A stretch of DNA of 64,000 bases from the NCBI GenBank assembly GCA_034429215.1, contig DAOUGI010000089.1, positions 45,789 to 109,788 of the forward strand. The letters run 5' to 3'. Below are positions 25,204-33,242 of this stretch, one piece after another; the first letter of the stretch is position 1; every line of letters begins with the position of its first letter. The DNA comes from JAFGOG01 sp034429215. Its GTDB lineage: Bacteria; Chloroflexota; Anaerolineae; JAAYZQ01. The position numbers and the translations under genes are program-made. The notes beneath the pieces are model-generated. The model was not told where the DNA came from. It did not search any database and was given only the letters and a program-made list of their open reading frames with translations.

Positions 25204-26904
25204 CTAATCGGTCCGCTCGCCCAGCGTCACCTCGATCGTCAGCTCCTCGCCGTCGCGCAGTATGGTCAGGGTCACCTGCTGGCCCGGTTTGGCTTCGAGC
25301 ACAAAAGCTCTCAGCTCCTCCATCTGGCTGACCGGCTGCCCGTCGATGGCCACGATCGCGTCTCCTCCTACCTTGAGCTGCTGCCCGTCGATCTCCACCG
25401 CCCTAAAGCTGCCGCGCAGGCCCGCCTTCTCGGCCGGGCTGTCGGGCGTGACCTCCACGACCAGCACACCCTCCTGGTATCTGGACAGGCCCATCGCCTC
25501 GGCGATTTCGGAGGTCAGGGTCATCCCCTGGATGCCCAGCCAGGCGCCCGCGCCGGTGCTCTGCTCAGGCTCCTCTTGAGCCTCCGGTGTGGCCTGGCCA
25601 AACGGTTCCACTACCTCCTCTGTTGCCTCTGTCTGCGTCCCAGGACGGGCTGCCAGGGTCACATCGATTGTCCGTTCCTTGCCGTCGCGCACGATGGTCA
25701 ACGTGACCTCGTCGCCGACGCTCGTGCTGCCGAGCAGGTAGGATACCAGGTCGTCGAACTCTTTTACCTGCTGGTCGTCGATGGCCACGATCACGTCGCC
25801 GCCTATCTCGGCCTGCTGGCCGTCCAGGTCGACCTGCCCATCACTGCCGCGCAGGCCCGCCTTCTCAGCCGGGCTGTTATCGGCTATGTCGATCACCAGG
25901 ACGCCGCGTTGATCGCGGCCGAGGTCCATCGCCTCGGCCAGCTCTGCTGTCAGCGTCGTGCCGGTGATCCCCAGCCACGAGTATTCGACAGAGCCCTCGC
26001 CGATCAGCGCCGGCACTATCCTCTGGACGATGGCCGACGGCACGGCAAAGCCGATGCCGGAATTGGTGCCCGACGTCGATTCGATGGCCGTCGGCACGCC
26101 GATCACCTGCCCCTCGTCATTCACCAGCACGCCGCCCGAGTTGCCGGGGTTGATCGGCGCGTCGGTCTGGATGATGTCGGGGATGGTATACGACCCGGTG
26201 AGGGAGCCAGAGTCAACCGCCATAGACCGCCCCACGGCGCTGACAAAGCCGACCGTCATCGTCCCCTCCAGCCCAAACGGGTTGCCGATGGCCACGGCTA
26301 GCTGCCCGACCTTGAGCCCGGTCGAATCGGCGATCTGCACCGGATGCAGTTGGTCGGCTGGCACGTCGACCTTGATCACCGCCAGGTCGCTGTTCACATC
26401 GGTGCCCACCACCTCGGCCGGGACGGTCGTGCCGTCGTGGAACGTGACGGTGATCTCGGTGGCGTCCGCCACGACGTGGTTATTGGTCACGATGTGACCC
26501 TCCGTGTCCCACACAAAGCCCGAGGCCAGGCCCTCTTCTTCAGGCATCTCCCCTTCTGGCATGGAGGGCATGCCGGGGAATGAGGGCATGTCATAGTACA
26601 GACTGCTGCTCTTCACGGTCATCTGGATATTGACCACCGATGGGTTGACCTGATCGTAGATCTGGGTCAGGGTGTTCTGAATCGCATCCAGCACATCATC
26701 GGCATTGAGCTCCTGGCTGGCCTCTGATACCTGCCTCACCTCTGTCGCCTGGGTGGCCTGCGAGGTCGCTTCTTCGGCATCAACCTCAGCCGCTGTCGGC
26801 TCGAGCAATACGCTCTTTAGATATTGAGACGGCTGGCTGCACCCTGCCAACACCAGGGCAGGAAGCAACAACAACACGACGACTAGGGCGAATTTACCTT
26901 TCAC
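25204..26904 (-). CDS. HtrA/DegP-type serine protease lipoprotein with two PDZ domains
   Basis: GTG start with GGAG upstream; the longer ATG-less upstream frame has no signal peptide. Residues 1-22 are a lipoprotein signal (lipobox VLAGC). After a Glu/Thr-rich linker comes the trypsin-like domain with the triad His (TNNHVVADA), Asp (DVNSDLAVIKV) and Ser (INPGNSGGVLV). Two PDZ domains follow, both containing VLV(I/V)-(D/E), SPAEKAGLRGS, GGD-IVAID and VTLTI-RDG, evidently an internal duplication. 566 residues. Expected to act as an extracytoplasmic quality-control protease or chaperone. It is adjacent to, but transcribed separately from, the mop operon. Confidence 0.93.
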   Translation of the reverse strand: MKGKFALVVVLLLLPALVLAGCSQPSQYLKSVLLEPTAAEVDAEEATSQATQATEVRQVSEASQELNADDVLDAIQNTLTQIYDQVNPSVVNIQMTVKSSSLYYDMPSFPGMPSMPEGEMPEEEGLASGFVWDTEGHIVTNNHVVADATEITVTFHDGTTVPAEVVGTDVNSDLAVIKVDVPADQLHPVQIADSTGLKVGQLAVAIGNPFGLEGTMTVGFVSAVGRSMAVDSGSLTGSYTIPDIIQTDAPINPGNSGGVLVNDEGQVIGVPTAIESTSGTNSGIGFAVPSAIVQRIVPALIGEGSVEYSWLGITGTTLTAELAEAMDLGRDQRGVLVIDIADNSPAEKAGLRGSDGQVDLDGQQAEIGGDVIVAIDDQQVKEFDDLVSYLLGSTSVGDEVTLTIVRDGKERTIDVTLAARPGTQTEATEEVVEPFGQATPEAQEEPEQSTGAGAWLGIQGMTLTSEIAEAMGLSRYQEGVLVVEVTPDSPAEKAGLRGSFRAVEIDGQQLKVGGDAIVAIDGQPVSQMEELRAFVLEAKPGQQVTLTILRDGEELTIEVTLGERTD

Positions 26905-27078
26905 TTTTGTTTTCTCCGTATCCTTCTCAACAAATATTTGCTGCACTTGCCGATCATGAGCATACCACAAAATTGTGCAGATCCTGTGGAGAACCGGTGG
27001 AGATTTTGCGTAATTCTGCCGGGCACTCTGCACCTGAATTGTACAACAGCATCAAGGAAACCTCAAGATGAAAGCGCC

Positions 27079-27107
27079 TTGACATTTCTCGGGCGCTGTG
27101 CTACACT
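27079..27107 (+). promoter_or_regulatory. Promoter of the ECF/Tup operon riboswitch
   Basis: TTGACA and TACACT with a 17-bp spacer whose last bases are TGTGC, as at the 12-kb riboswitch. The transcript start should lie about 18 bp before the aptamer stem. Confidence 0.78.
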
Positions 27108-27132
27108 TTTCACAGCTTAACAATCGAGCTTT

Positions 27133-27261
27133 CAGCATCTTCGAGCCTCGCCGCCTAAAGGCCTGGCCCTTTCAGTGTGGGACAGGGCAGGCCCACGGTA
27201 CGAGGCCGGTAGGGTATCGCTGGAAACGGCGACGCCTCCCGTGCTTGGAAAGGAGATGCGC
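27133..27261 (+). promoter_or_regulatory. Moco riboswitch aptamer of the ECF/Tup operon (P3-containing)
   Basis: The outer stem pairs GCATCT (27135) with the 3' part of GGAGATGC (27252). The conserved blocks are TCGAGCC, the P3 hairpin GCCT-AAA-GGC at 27153, GGGTATCGCTGGAAACGGCG, GCCTCCC and CTTGGAAAGGAGATGC. It shares GAGGCCGGTAGGGTATCG-like sequence with the 12-kb copy. It precedes two successive terminator-like hairpins and then the S-component gene. Confidence 0.93.
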
Positions 27262-27278
27262 CGATCGGGTGCTATGGG

Positions 27279-27303
27279 CGCGGCGTCCAAGACGCCGTTT
27301 TCT
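27279..27303 (+). terminator. First terminator-like hairpin after the 27-kb aptamer
   Basis: CGGCGTC and GACGCCG form a 7-bp stem with a three-base loop, followed by TTTTCTTTG. It is close enough to the aptamer to be its direct expression platform. Confidence 0.7.
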
Positions 27304-27360
27304 TTGCCCAGACAGGCCCGTCCGTGGAGATCCCCTTTTGGGATGAATGCCACCGGCACA

Positions 27361-27392
27361 AACGGCGTCTCCGTTCCGAGACGCCGTTTTTT
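27361..27392 (+). terminator. Second terminator-like hairpin before the S-component gene
   Basis: AACGGCGTCTC and GAGACGCCGTT form a perfect 11-bp stem followed by TTTTTT. It ends 19 bp before the ATG, whose ribosome binding site GAGGGGG lies between. The spacer between the two terminators contains a further small hairpin (ATCCC-CTTTT-GGGAT). Confidence 0.8.
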
Positions 27393-27411
27393 GCGCCCGA
27401 GGGGGATCTGG

Positions 27412-28773
27412 ATGGGGCAGAGACGCACCTACTTTTCTACTCGCGACCTGTTGATGATGGCCGCGCTGGCCGCCCTGGGTGGGGTGACCAGTACCTATAT
27501 CAACGCCATAGGCGATTTCTTCCAGTCGATCTTTGGCTTTGCCGGAACCACCCAGTGGGCGGCCGGCTTGCACGTGTTGTGGCTCACCCTGGCCGTAGGG
27601 CTGACCCGCAAGCAGGGGGCTGGCATCGTCACCGCCATCCTAAAGGGCGGCGTCGAGCTGCTCACCGGCAACACCCACGGCCTGCTGATCGTGTTGATCG
27701 ACGTGGTGGCCGGGCTGCTGGTCGACCTGGGCTTTCTCCCCTTCAGAAACAAGGATTCGTTGCTGGCCTACTGCCTGGCCGGCGGGCTGGCTGCGGCCTC
27801 CAACGTGTTTGTCTTTCAGCTCTTTGCCTCGCTGCCCACCGACACGCTGGCCTATGGGGCGATGCTGTTGGTGGCAGCCGTCGCCTTTCTGTCGGGCGCC
27901 GTCTTTGCCGGCGTCCTGGGCCGGGTGCTGCTCAACGCCCTGCGCCGCGCCGGGGTGGTCAAAGACCGGCCGCCGGTGCCCATGGGCCGCCGGGTATACC
28001 CCATCTTCCTGGTTGCTGCGGCGCTGCTCACCGTGGCCCTGACCCTCTATCTGCGCGTGGCCTTGCGCGGCCCGGCGACCGTTCACATCGGCGGCGCGGT
28101 GGCGGTCGCATACGACTATCCCCAGCAACATGGCGACATCGCCGCGATCAGCGCCGAAGGCACCCTGCGGGAGGTGACCGGCCGCTACGACGGCATCCCG
28201 GTGCAGGAGCTGCTCGCCCGCGCCCGGCCCCAGGCCGGCGCTTCGCTGCTCCTCGTCCGGGGCTCGGACGGCTATGCCTTCTTTATCAGCATGGACGAGG
28301 TGCGCGACAACAGCGCCCTGCTGCTCTCTCCCCAGGGTGAGGGCGACGACGCAGCCTACAACCTCGTCGGCGCCAAGAACTCCAAGGCCTGGGTGCGGGG
28401 TGTGAGCGAGCTGGTCGTCGTCGCCTCGGCAGCGCTCGAGGTGACCGGCGCACTGGACAAGCCTGTCCTCTACGATCCTGACGACTGGCAGTTCCAGATG
28501 GACAGCACCCGCCTGGACGTGGGCGACGGTCCGCATAAATACCAGGGCGTGCCCCTGGGCCTGGTGCTCCAGGCGATGGAACCACACGCCAAGGCGACGA
28601 CGGTGATGGTCAATACCGGCGGCGAGCCGCTGTCATACCCCTTGGCCGCAGTGTTGGGCGACAAGGACCTCCGCCTCTTCACCATCATCGGCGAGTCGGA
28701 CGTGACCTTTGCCCTGGCCCGCATGGACGGCCAGGTGCTTGCCCCCCGAGTGACGCGCATCGAGGTCCGCTAG
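27412..28773 (+). CDS. ECF transporter S component (YkoE-like) fused to extracytoplasmic sulfite-oxidase-fold-like domains
   Basis: 453 residues from an ATG preceded by GAGGGGG. Residues about 8-195 carry some six membrane helices and resemble the YkoE S component of hydroxymethylpyrimidine/thiamine ECF systems (TRDLLMMAALAALGGVTSTY; TRKQGAGIVTAILKGGVELL; GNTHGLLIVLIDVVAGLLVD). One more helix (VYPIFLVAAALLTVALTLYL) leads to two outside domains that look like the Oxidored_molyb (sulfite oxidase) fold: TLREVTGRYDGIPVQELLAR with SDGYAFFISMDEV, then KYQGVPLGLVLQAM with RLFTIIG. No Mo-ligating cysteine is visible. Followed by EcfA and EcfT genes. Control by a Moco riboswitch suggests a pterin cofactor, its precursor or a related ligand as substrate; this is inference. 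Confidence 0.82.
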   Translation: MGQRRTYFSTRDLLMMAALAALGGVTSTYINAIGDFFQSIFGFAGTTQWAAGLHVLWLTLAVGLTRKQGAGIVTAILKGGVELLTGNTHGLLIVLIDVVAGLLVDLGFLPFRNKDSLLAYCLAGGLAAASNVFVFQLFASLPTDTLAYGAMLLVAAVAFLSGAVFAGVLGRVLLNALRRAGVVKDRPPVPMGRRVYPIFLVAAALLTVALTLYLRVALRGPATVHIGGAVAVAYDYPQQHGDIAAISAEGTLREVTGRYDGIPVQELLARARPQAGASLLLVRGSDGYAFFISMDEVRDNSALLLSPQGEGDDAAYNLVGAKNSKAWVRGVSELVVVASAALEVTGALDKPVLYDPDDWQFQMDSTRLDVGDGPHKYQGVPLGLVLQAMEPHAKATTVMVNTGGEPLSYPLAAVLGDKDLRLFTIIGESDVTFALARMDGQVLAPRVTRIEVR

Positions 28774-28779
28774 CCGGAG

Positions 28780-30297
28780 ATGATCGTGATCGACGGGTTG
28801 AGCTTCCGCTTCCAGGGCAGTGCTCGCTATGCCCTGCGCGACGTGAGCCTGGCGATCCACGCCGGGGAGTTCCTGGTCATCACCGGCCCGTCGGGCTGCG
28901 GCAAGTCCACCCTGGCGCTGGCCGTCGGCGGCTACCTGTTCCGGCAGTACGACGGTGAGGCCGAGGGCGCCGTGACCGTGGCCGGGATCGACGTGCGCAG
29001 CCGGCCGGTCTATGACGTGGCCGAGCTAGTCGGGCTGGTGCAGCAGAACCCGGAGGCCCAGTTCTGTACCCTCACCGTCCAGGATGAGGTGGCCTTTGGC
29101 CTGGAGAACCGCTGCCTGCCCCCGGCCGAGATCCGAGAGCGGGTCGCCTGGGCTCTTGCTATCGTCGGCGCCGAGCACCTGGCCGGCCGCTCTCTGGCCG
29201 CCCTGTCTGGCGGGGAGAAACAGAAGGTGGCGATTGCGGCAATGATGGCCGCCAAGCCGCAGGTGCTCATCTTTGACGAGCCGACCTCCAACCTGGACCC
29301 GACGGCGACGGCCGAGGTGTTCAAGGTGATCGAGCAGATCCGAGCCCAGGCCGGCATCACCGTCCTAGTCATCGAGCACAAGGTCGACTATTTGCTGCCG
29401 TTCGCACCGCGCTTGGTGGCGATGGATGGTGGGCGGATTGTCTACGATGGGCCGATGGATACAGCTGGAAACCGATTTTATCGGCCTGAAATCGAGCCGT
29501 CAGCTAGCGGCAACAAGCACGCGTACGGCGCGCAGCAGCTCCCACATGCTGGGATAGCGACTTTATGCACACAATGCGCGCCCTGCGTTCGCGTCGAGGA
29601 TCTGCACGTCGGCTATGACGGCCATCCGGTGCTGCCGGGCATCTCTCTGGAGGTCTATTCCGGCGAATTCTTGGCGGTGATGGGCGACAACGGCTGTGGC
29701 AAGACCACCCTTCTCTACAGCCTGCTGGGCCTGATCAAGCCGGACCAAGGCCGGGTTGAGGTCCTGGGCCAGGACACCCGCCAGGTGCCGGTCTCGCACC
29801 TGGCTCGCCAGGTGGGGTTTGTTTTTCAAAACCCGGATCACCAGCTCTTTGCCGACAGTGTCTGGACCGAGGCCACGCTCGCTTCCTCCAACTTTCAACT
29901 GCTTGACGGCGCGACTGGGGCGCGGGTTGGCGATCTCCTGGCGCGCTGCGGGCTGGGCGACCGCCGTGATGATCATCCTTACCGGCTCAGCTACGGCGAA
30001 AAACGCCGGCTGAACCTGATTTCGGTGCTGGCCCATGGGCCCAGGCTCATCCTGTTGGACGAGCTGCTCATCGGCCAGGATGCCGGCAACGCCGCCTTTT
30101 TGCTGGACCTGCTGCGCGAGCGGGTGGGGCAGGGTGATGTGGTGATCATGGTCAATCACGCTCCCGAGGTCACCCGCTCTTACGCCAGCCGGCTGGTTTT
30201 CCTGGACGGCGGCCAGGTCGTCGTCGACGCGCCGCCCGAGCTCGCCTTTCAGCAGCTTGCGGCGATGGGCAGAGAGGCCTATATCCCCCATGCGTAA
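28780..30297 (+). CDS. Double ABC ATPase of the ECF transporter (EcfAA')
   Basis: 505 residues with two complete nucleotide-binding domains, as in YkoD/CbiO-type fusions. Domain 1: Walker A GPSGCGKST, Q-loop VGLVQQNPEAQF, signature LSGGEKQKVAIAAMMAA, Walker B VLIFDEPTSNLD, H-loop IEHKVD. Domain 2: Walker A GDNGCGKTT, Q-loop FVFQNPDHQLF, signature LSYGEKRRLNLISVLA (degenerate SGG to SYG), Walker B LILLDELLIGQD and H-loop VNHAPEV. A 45-residue linker of unlike composition (ASGNKHAYGAQQLPHAG) joins them. It starts seven bases after the S-component stop. Provides ATP hydrolysis on the cytoplasmic face. Confidence 0.94.
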   Translation: MIVIDGLSFRFQGSARYALRDVSLAIHAGEFLVITGPSGCGKSTLALAVGGYLFRQYDGEAEGAVTVAGIDVRSRPVYDVAELVGLVQQNPEAQFCTLTVQDEVAFGLENRCLPPAEIRERVAWALAIVGAEHLAGRSLAALSGGEKQKVAIAAMMAAKPQVLIFDEPTSNLDPTATAEVFKVIEQIRAQAGITVLVIEHKVDYLLPFAPRLVAMDGGRIVYDGPMDTAGNRFYRPEIEPSASGNKHAYGAQQLPHAGIATLCTQCAPCVRVEDLHVGYDGHPVLPGISLEVYSGEFLAVMGDNGCGKTTLLYSLLGLIKPDQGRVEVLGQDTRQVPVSHLARQVGFVFQNPDHQLFADSVWTEATLASSNFQLLDGATGARVGDLLARCGLGDRRDDHPYRLSYGEKRRLNLISVLAHGPRLILLDELLIGQDAGNAAFLLDLLRERVGQGDVVIMVNHAPEVTRSYASRLVFLDGGQVVVDAPPELAFQQLAAMGREAYIPHA

Positions 30298-31057
30298 CAG
30301 AGTGCAGCGCATCACCTACCAACCCGGCCGCTCGTTCCTCCATCGCCTGCACCCGCTGGTCAAGATGGCCTGGTTGCTCTTCGGCACCATCCTGGTTTTT
30401 GTCGTCCGCAGTCCATGGGTGGTCATGGTTGCTGTGGCGCTGTTGGCGCTGGCTTTTCCCCTGGCCGGGCTGCGCTTGGGCCGCGTGCGCGGGACTCGGC
30501 TGTTCGTCACTACCGCCCTGCTGCTGGGGCTGTTGCAGCTCCTCTTTGTCCACGAAGGGGAGACACTCCTACAGATCGGGCCGGTGGTCATTACTGTAGG
30601 CGGGCTGCAGGCCGCGGTCTATGTCGCCGGGCGCTTTCTCAGCGTCATCCTGCTGAGCTACCTTTTCGTCTTGACTACTGAGCCCAACGACCTGGCCTAC
30701 ACCCTTATGCGCGCCGGCCTGCCCTACCGCTACGGCTTTGCCCTGATCACTGCCCTGCGCCTGGTGCCGGTCTTTGAGCAGGAGGGGCAGACCGTCTACC
30801 ATGCCCAGTTGGCGCGCGGGGTGCAATATGACATCCGCAGCCCGCGCCGTTTTGTGACCCTGGCCCGCCAGTTCTTCCTGCCGCTGCTGGTCTCGGCGCT
30901 GGGCAAAGTGGATGCCCTGGCCGTGTCGATGGAAGGCCGTTGCTTTGGCAAGTACCCCACCCGCACCTTTGTGCGCGAGGTGCACGCCACCCCGCTGGAT
31001 TGGCTGGCCGTTGGCCTGCTGTTGGTCGCTGCTCTGGCCGCGGCCCTGATTGGATAG
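30290..31057 (+). CDS. ECF transporter T component (EcfT)
   Basis: 255 residues. About five or six hydrophobic helices with the coupling-helix motifs of EcfT: HAQLARGVQYD near residue 180 and VSMEGRCFGKYP near residue 220. The ATG start overlaps the end of the ATPase gene by eight bases. It connects the ATPase pair to the S component. Nothing unusual in length. Confidence 0.92.
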   Translation: MRNRVQRITYQPGRSFLHRLHPLVKMAWLLFGTILVFVVRSPWVVMVAVALLALAFPLAGLRLGRVRGTRLFVTTALLLGLLQLLFVHEGETLLQIGPVVITVGGLQAAVYVAGRFLSVILLSYLFVLTTEPNDLAYTLMRAGLPYRYGFALITALRLVPVFEQEGQTVYHAQLARGVQYDIRSPRRFVTLARQFFLPLLVSALGKVDALAVSMEGRCFGKYPTRTFVREVHATPLDWLAVGLLLVAALAAALIG

Positions 31058-31115
31058 ATCCCGCAGTGGCTGCCTAAATCCCCTTCTTGGGGATGGCCGC
31101 CCAGGAGGTTTGCGA

Positions 31116-32021
31116 ATGTCTCGATGGTGGTTGGCTCTAATCGTCGTGGTGGCGCTGATAGTGGGTGGCGTAGCCGTGGCGGTGGCCATGGGCGCCCACG
31201 CCCTGGCGCCGGCGCGGTCGGTTCTCCACTTTCCGTGGACCATGCTTGCCGACGAGGCGGCGACAATGAACGACTGCGTCGAATGCCACGAGGTGGCCCA
31301 ATTTCATAGCTGCACCACCTGCCATGACGAGCACGGCTCGGCCGAGATGTCCAAGGTGCCCTTTAACCAGTTGGTGCTGCTGGCCGGCGATTGGCCCGAG
31401 CCGGGCTATGTCGCGGTCAACGACATCCTGCCCTACCGCGACCAGCCCAACACCCAAGTGGCCCTGGTCGACCTGTTGGCAGAGCGGGGTGTGACCAATT
31501 TCGAGCGCGTGGCCCTCTTCTCCACCGACGGCGGCGTGGTGACGATCGAGCAGCCCAACCTGACCCAATCGGCTCTGTTACTACCCCACGTCGATGGGGT
31601 GCGCTTTGCCGACGAGAGCCTGCACGTCTCTACCTGGCTGAAAGGCATAGCGCGCATCGTCGTGGTCGGCGTGGACAAGCCTCTGATCATCGACGGCCAG
31701 TCCACTTCCATCGGGCGGCTCCTGCTGCGGGCCACCCGCTCGGCCATAACCGGGCAGGCCGAGGTGATGTTCAAGAGCGACGAGGACGGTCAGGTCCGCA
31801 AGGCCAAGACCTCCTCGCGCATCGAGGGCGCGCCGGTAGAAGACCTGGTGGGTTTCAACGCGATCGTCGTGCGCGACGCCCAGGGGCAGGAGCATGCCCT
31901 ATCTGCCGATGAAGCTGAAGGGGCGATCCTGGCCCAGATCGATAGGCAGGTCGTCCTGGTCCTGCCGGGGCGAGGACAGCCGCAGTGGATCCTTGACGTC
32001 GTCGAGATCACATCTCGCTGA
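31116..32021 (+). CDS. Membrane-anchored di-haem protein with sulfite-oxidase-fold-like domains
   Basis: 301 residues; CAGGAGG lies upstream of the ATG. A single N-terminal membrane segment (WWLALIVVVALIVGGVAVAV) puts the rest outside. Two c-type haem motifs follow closely: CVECH and CTTCH, about 12 residues apart, with further histidines (EVAQFHS; DEHG). Then come two segments like the domains of the S component (VALVDLLAERG with LFSTDGGVVTIEQPNL; then DKPLIIDGQST to WILDVVEI). An extracytoplasmic electron-transfer role is inferred: it could reduce or oxidise a bound pterin, or feed a SUOX-type partner. No known family matches the whole architecture. Confidence 0.75.
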   Translation: MSRWWLALIVVVALIVGGVAVAVAMGAHALAPARSVLHFPWTMLADEAATMNDCVECHEVAQFHSCTTCHDEHGSAEMSKVPFNQLVLLAGDWPEPGYVAVNDILPYRDQPNTQVALVDLLAERGVTNFERVALFSTDGGVVTIEQPNLTQSALLLPHVDGVRFADESLHVSTWLKGIARIVVVGVDKPLIIDGQSTSIGRLLLRATRSAITGQAEVMFKSDEDGQVRKAKTSSRIEGAPVEDLVGFNAIVVRDAQGQEHALSADEAEGAILAQIDRQVVLVLPGRGQPQWILDVVEITSR

Positions 32022-32045
32022 GATTGGACCGAATCGAGAAAGATC

Positions 32046-33215
32046 ATGCTCAAGCGATTGTTTAGAGGACGAGGACTGCTGTACATCGCTCTGGCGCTGG
32101 TAGTCGTGGCCTTGGTGCTGCTGCAGATCCTGACGCGCGTGAACCCCTGGCAGGCCCAAGTCATCGGCCCAAACGGCGTTCCCTTTTCGGTGGATGCCCA
32201 AGTCCTGAAAAGCCTGGACGACCCGGACGAGGAGGACATGGGGGTCGCTGTGGATCATCTGCTGTGGGCAGCCGGCTACCAGGTCGTCGGGCGGTTGGCC
32301 ATAACCGGCCCTGATGGAACGCGCCGCGAGTTCGAGTGGCCTGCCGTGGCCGACGATGCCTGGTGGTTGGAAAACGGCAGGTTGTCTATTGCCGGGGAGA
32401 CCTTGGCCGTCTCCCGCCTGGAGGCCGAGCCGTCGCCTCTGCTCAGCCAGGTTCAGGGGCGCATCACCGACATTGCGCCGGCGGCCGCGGCTGCCCTGGG
32501 GCTGCCCCCTCTGGCCCATGCCACCGGGAGACCTTTGGAGACCATCTCGGCCCGCCACGTGCTGATCCTGCTGCTGGACGGCCTGGGCTACCAGCATTAC
32601 GTCGAGGCCCGGCAGGAAGGGCTAACTCCTAACCTGGCCGCCCTCGGCGAGCCGCTGCTGGGCCTGACCACCTACCCACCCGTCACCAGCGTGTCGATGG
32701 CCTCGCTACTGACCGGCGCTCCGCCGCAGGTGCACGGCGCTTTTCGCCGCGGCATCCGCCAGACCGAGGCCGAGACCCTCTTTGATGCGGCCAGCGCCGC
32801 CGGCCTGTATGTTGTGACTGTCGAGGGCGAGTCGCTGCCCTTTAACCTGCGCAACGCCGAGATCCGGCTCTCTGGCGACAGGGATGGGAACGACAGCACC
32901 GACGACAATGTCCTGGCCAACGCCCTGGCCGTGCTGGATGCGGGGATGCCGGACCTGTTGTATGTCCATTTTCACGGCATTGACGACGCCGAGCACACCT
33001 ACAGCCCCGGCGCCCTGGAGGAATTGGCGGCCGTCCGCGGGGTGGACTCGGCCGTCGGCCAGATAATCAAAGCGCTTCCAGAAAATACACTGGTTCTTAT
33101 CCTGGCCGACCATGGCCAGCACCTGGTTGAAGCGGATGAAGAAGGGAGGATTGGCAATCACGGATCTCTGATCGAGTCAGATATGTTCATTCCCATTTGG
33201 GTTATGAAAAAATAG
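32046..33215 (+). CDS. Secreted alkaline-phosphatase-superfamily (NPP-like) phosphodiesterase
   Basis: 389 residues with one N-terminal membrane segment (LLYIALALVVVALVLLQIL). Residues about 30-150 look like another copy of the operon's repeated domain (VGRLAITGPDGTRREFEWP). From residue 170 the phosphodiesterase/nucleotide pyrophosphatase core appears: LILLLDGLGYQHY (metal Asp), YPPVTSVSMASLLTG (nucleophile Thr/Ser), HFHGIDDAEHTYSPG (Asp/His ligands), LADHGQHL and NHGSLIE (remaining ligands). Such enzymes cleave phosphodiester or pyrophosphate bonds. In this setting a molybdopterin dinucleotide is an attractive but untested substrate. Active outside the cytoplasmic membrane. Confidence 0.8.
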   Translation: MLKRLFRGRGLLYIALALVVVALVLLQILTRVNPWQAQVIGPNGVPFSVDAQVLKSLDDPDEEDMGVAVDHLLWAAGYQVVGRLAITGPDGTRREFEWPAVADDAWWLENGRLSIAGETLAVSRLEAEPSPLLSQVQGRITDIAPAAAAALGLPPLAHATGRPLETISARHVLILLLDGLGYQHYVEARQEGLTPNLAALGEPLLGLTTYPPVTSVSMASLLTGAPPQVHGAFRRGIRQTEAETLFDAASAAGLYVVTVEGESLPFNLRNAEIRLSGDRDGNDSTDDNVLANALAVLDAGMPDLLYVHFHGIDDAEHTYSPGALEELAAVRGVDSAVGQIIKALPENTLVLILADHGQHLVEADEEGRIGNHGSLIESDMFIPIWVMKK

Positions 33216-33242
33216 ACCAATCGTCAAAAAAGGGAGGAGGCT

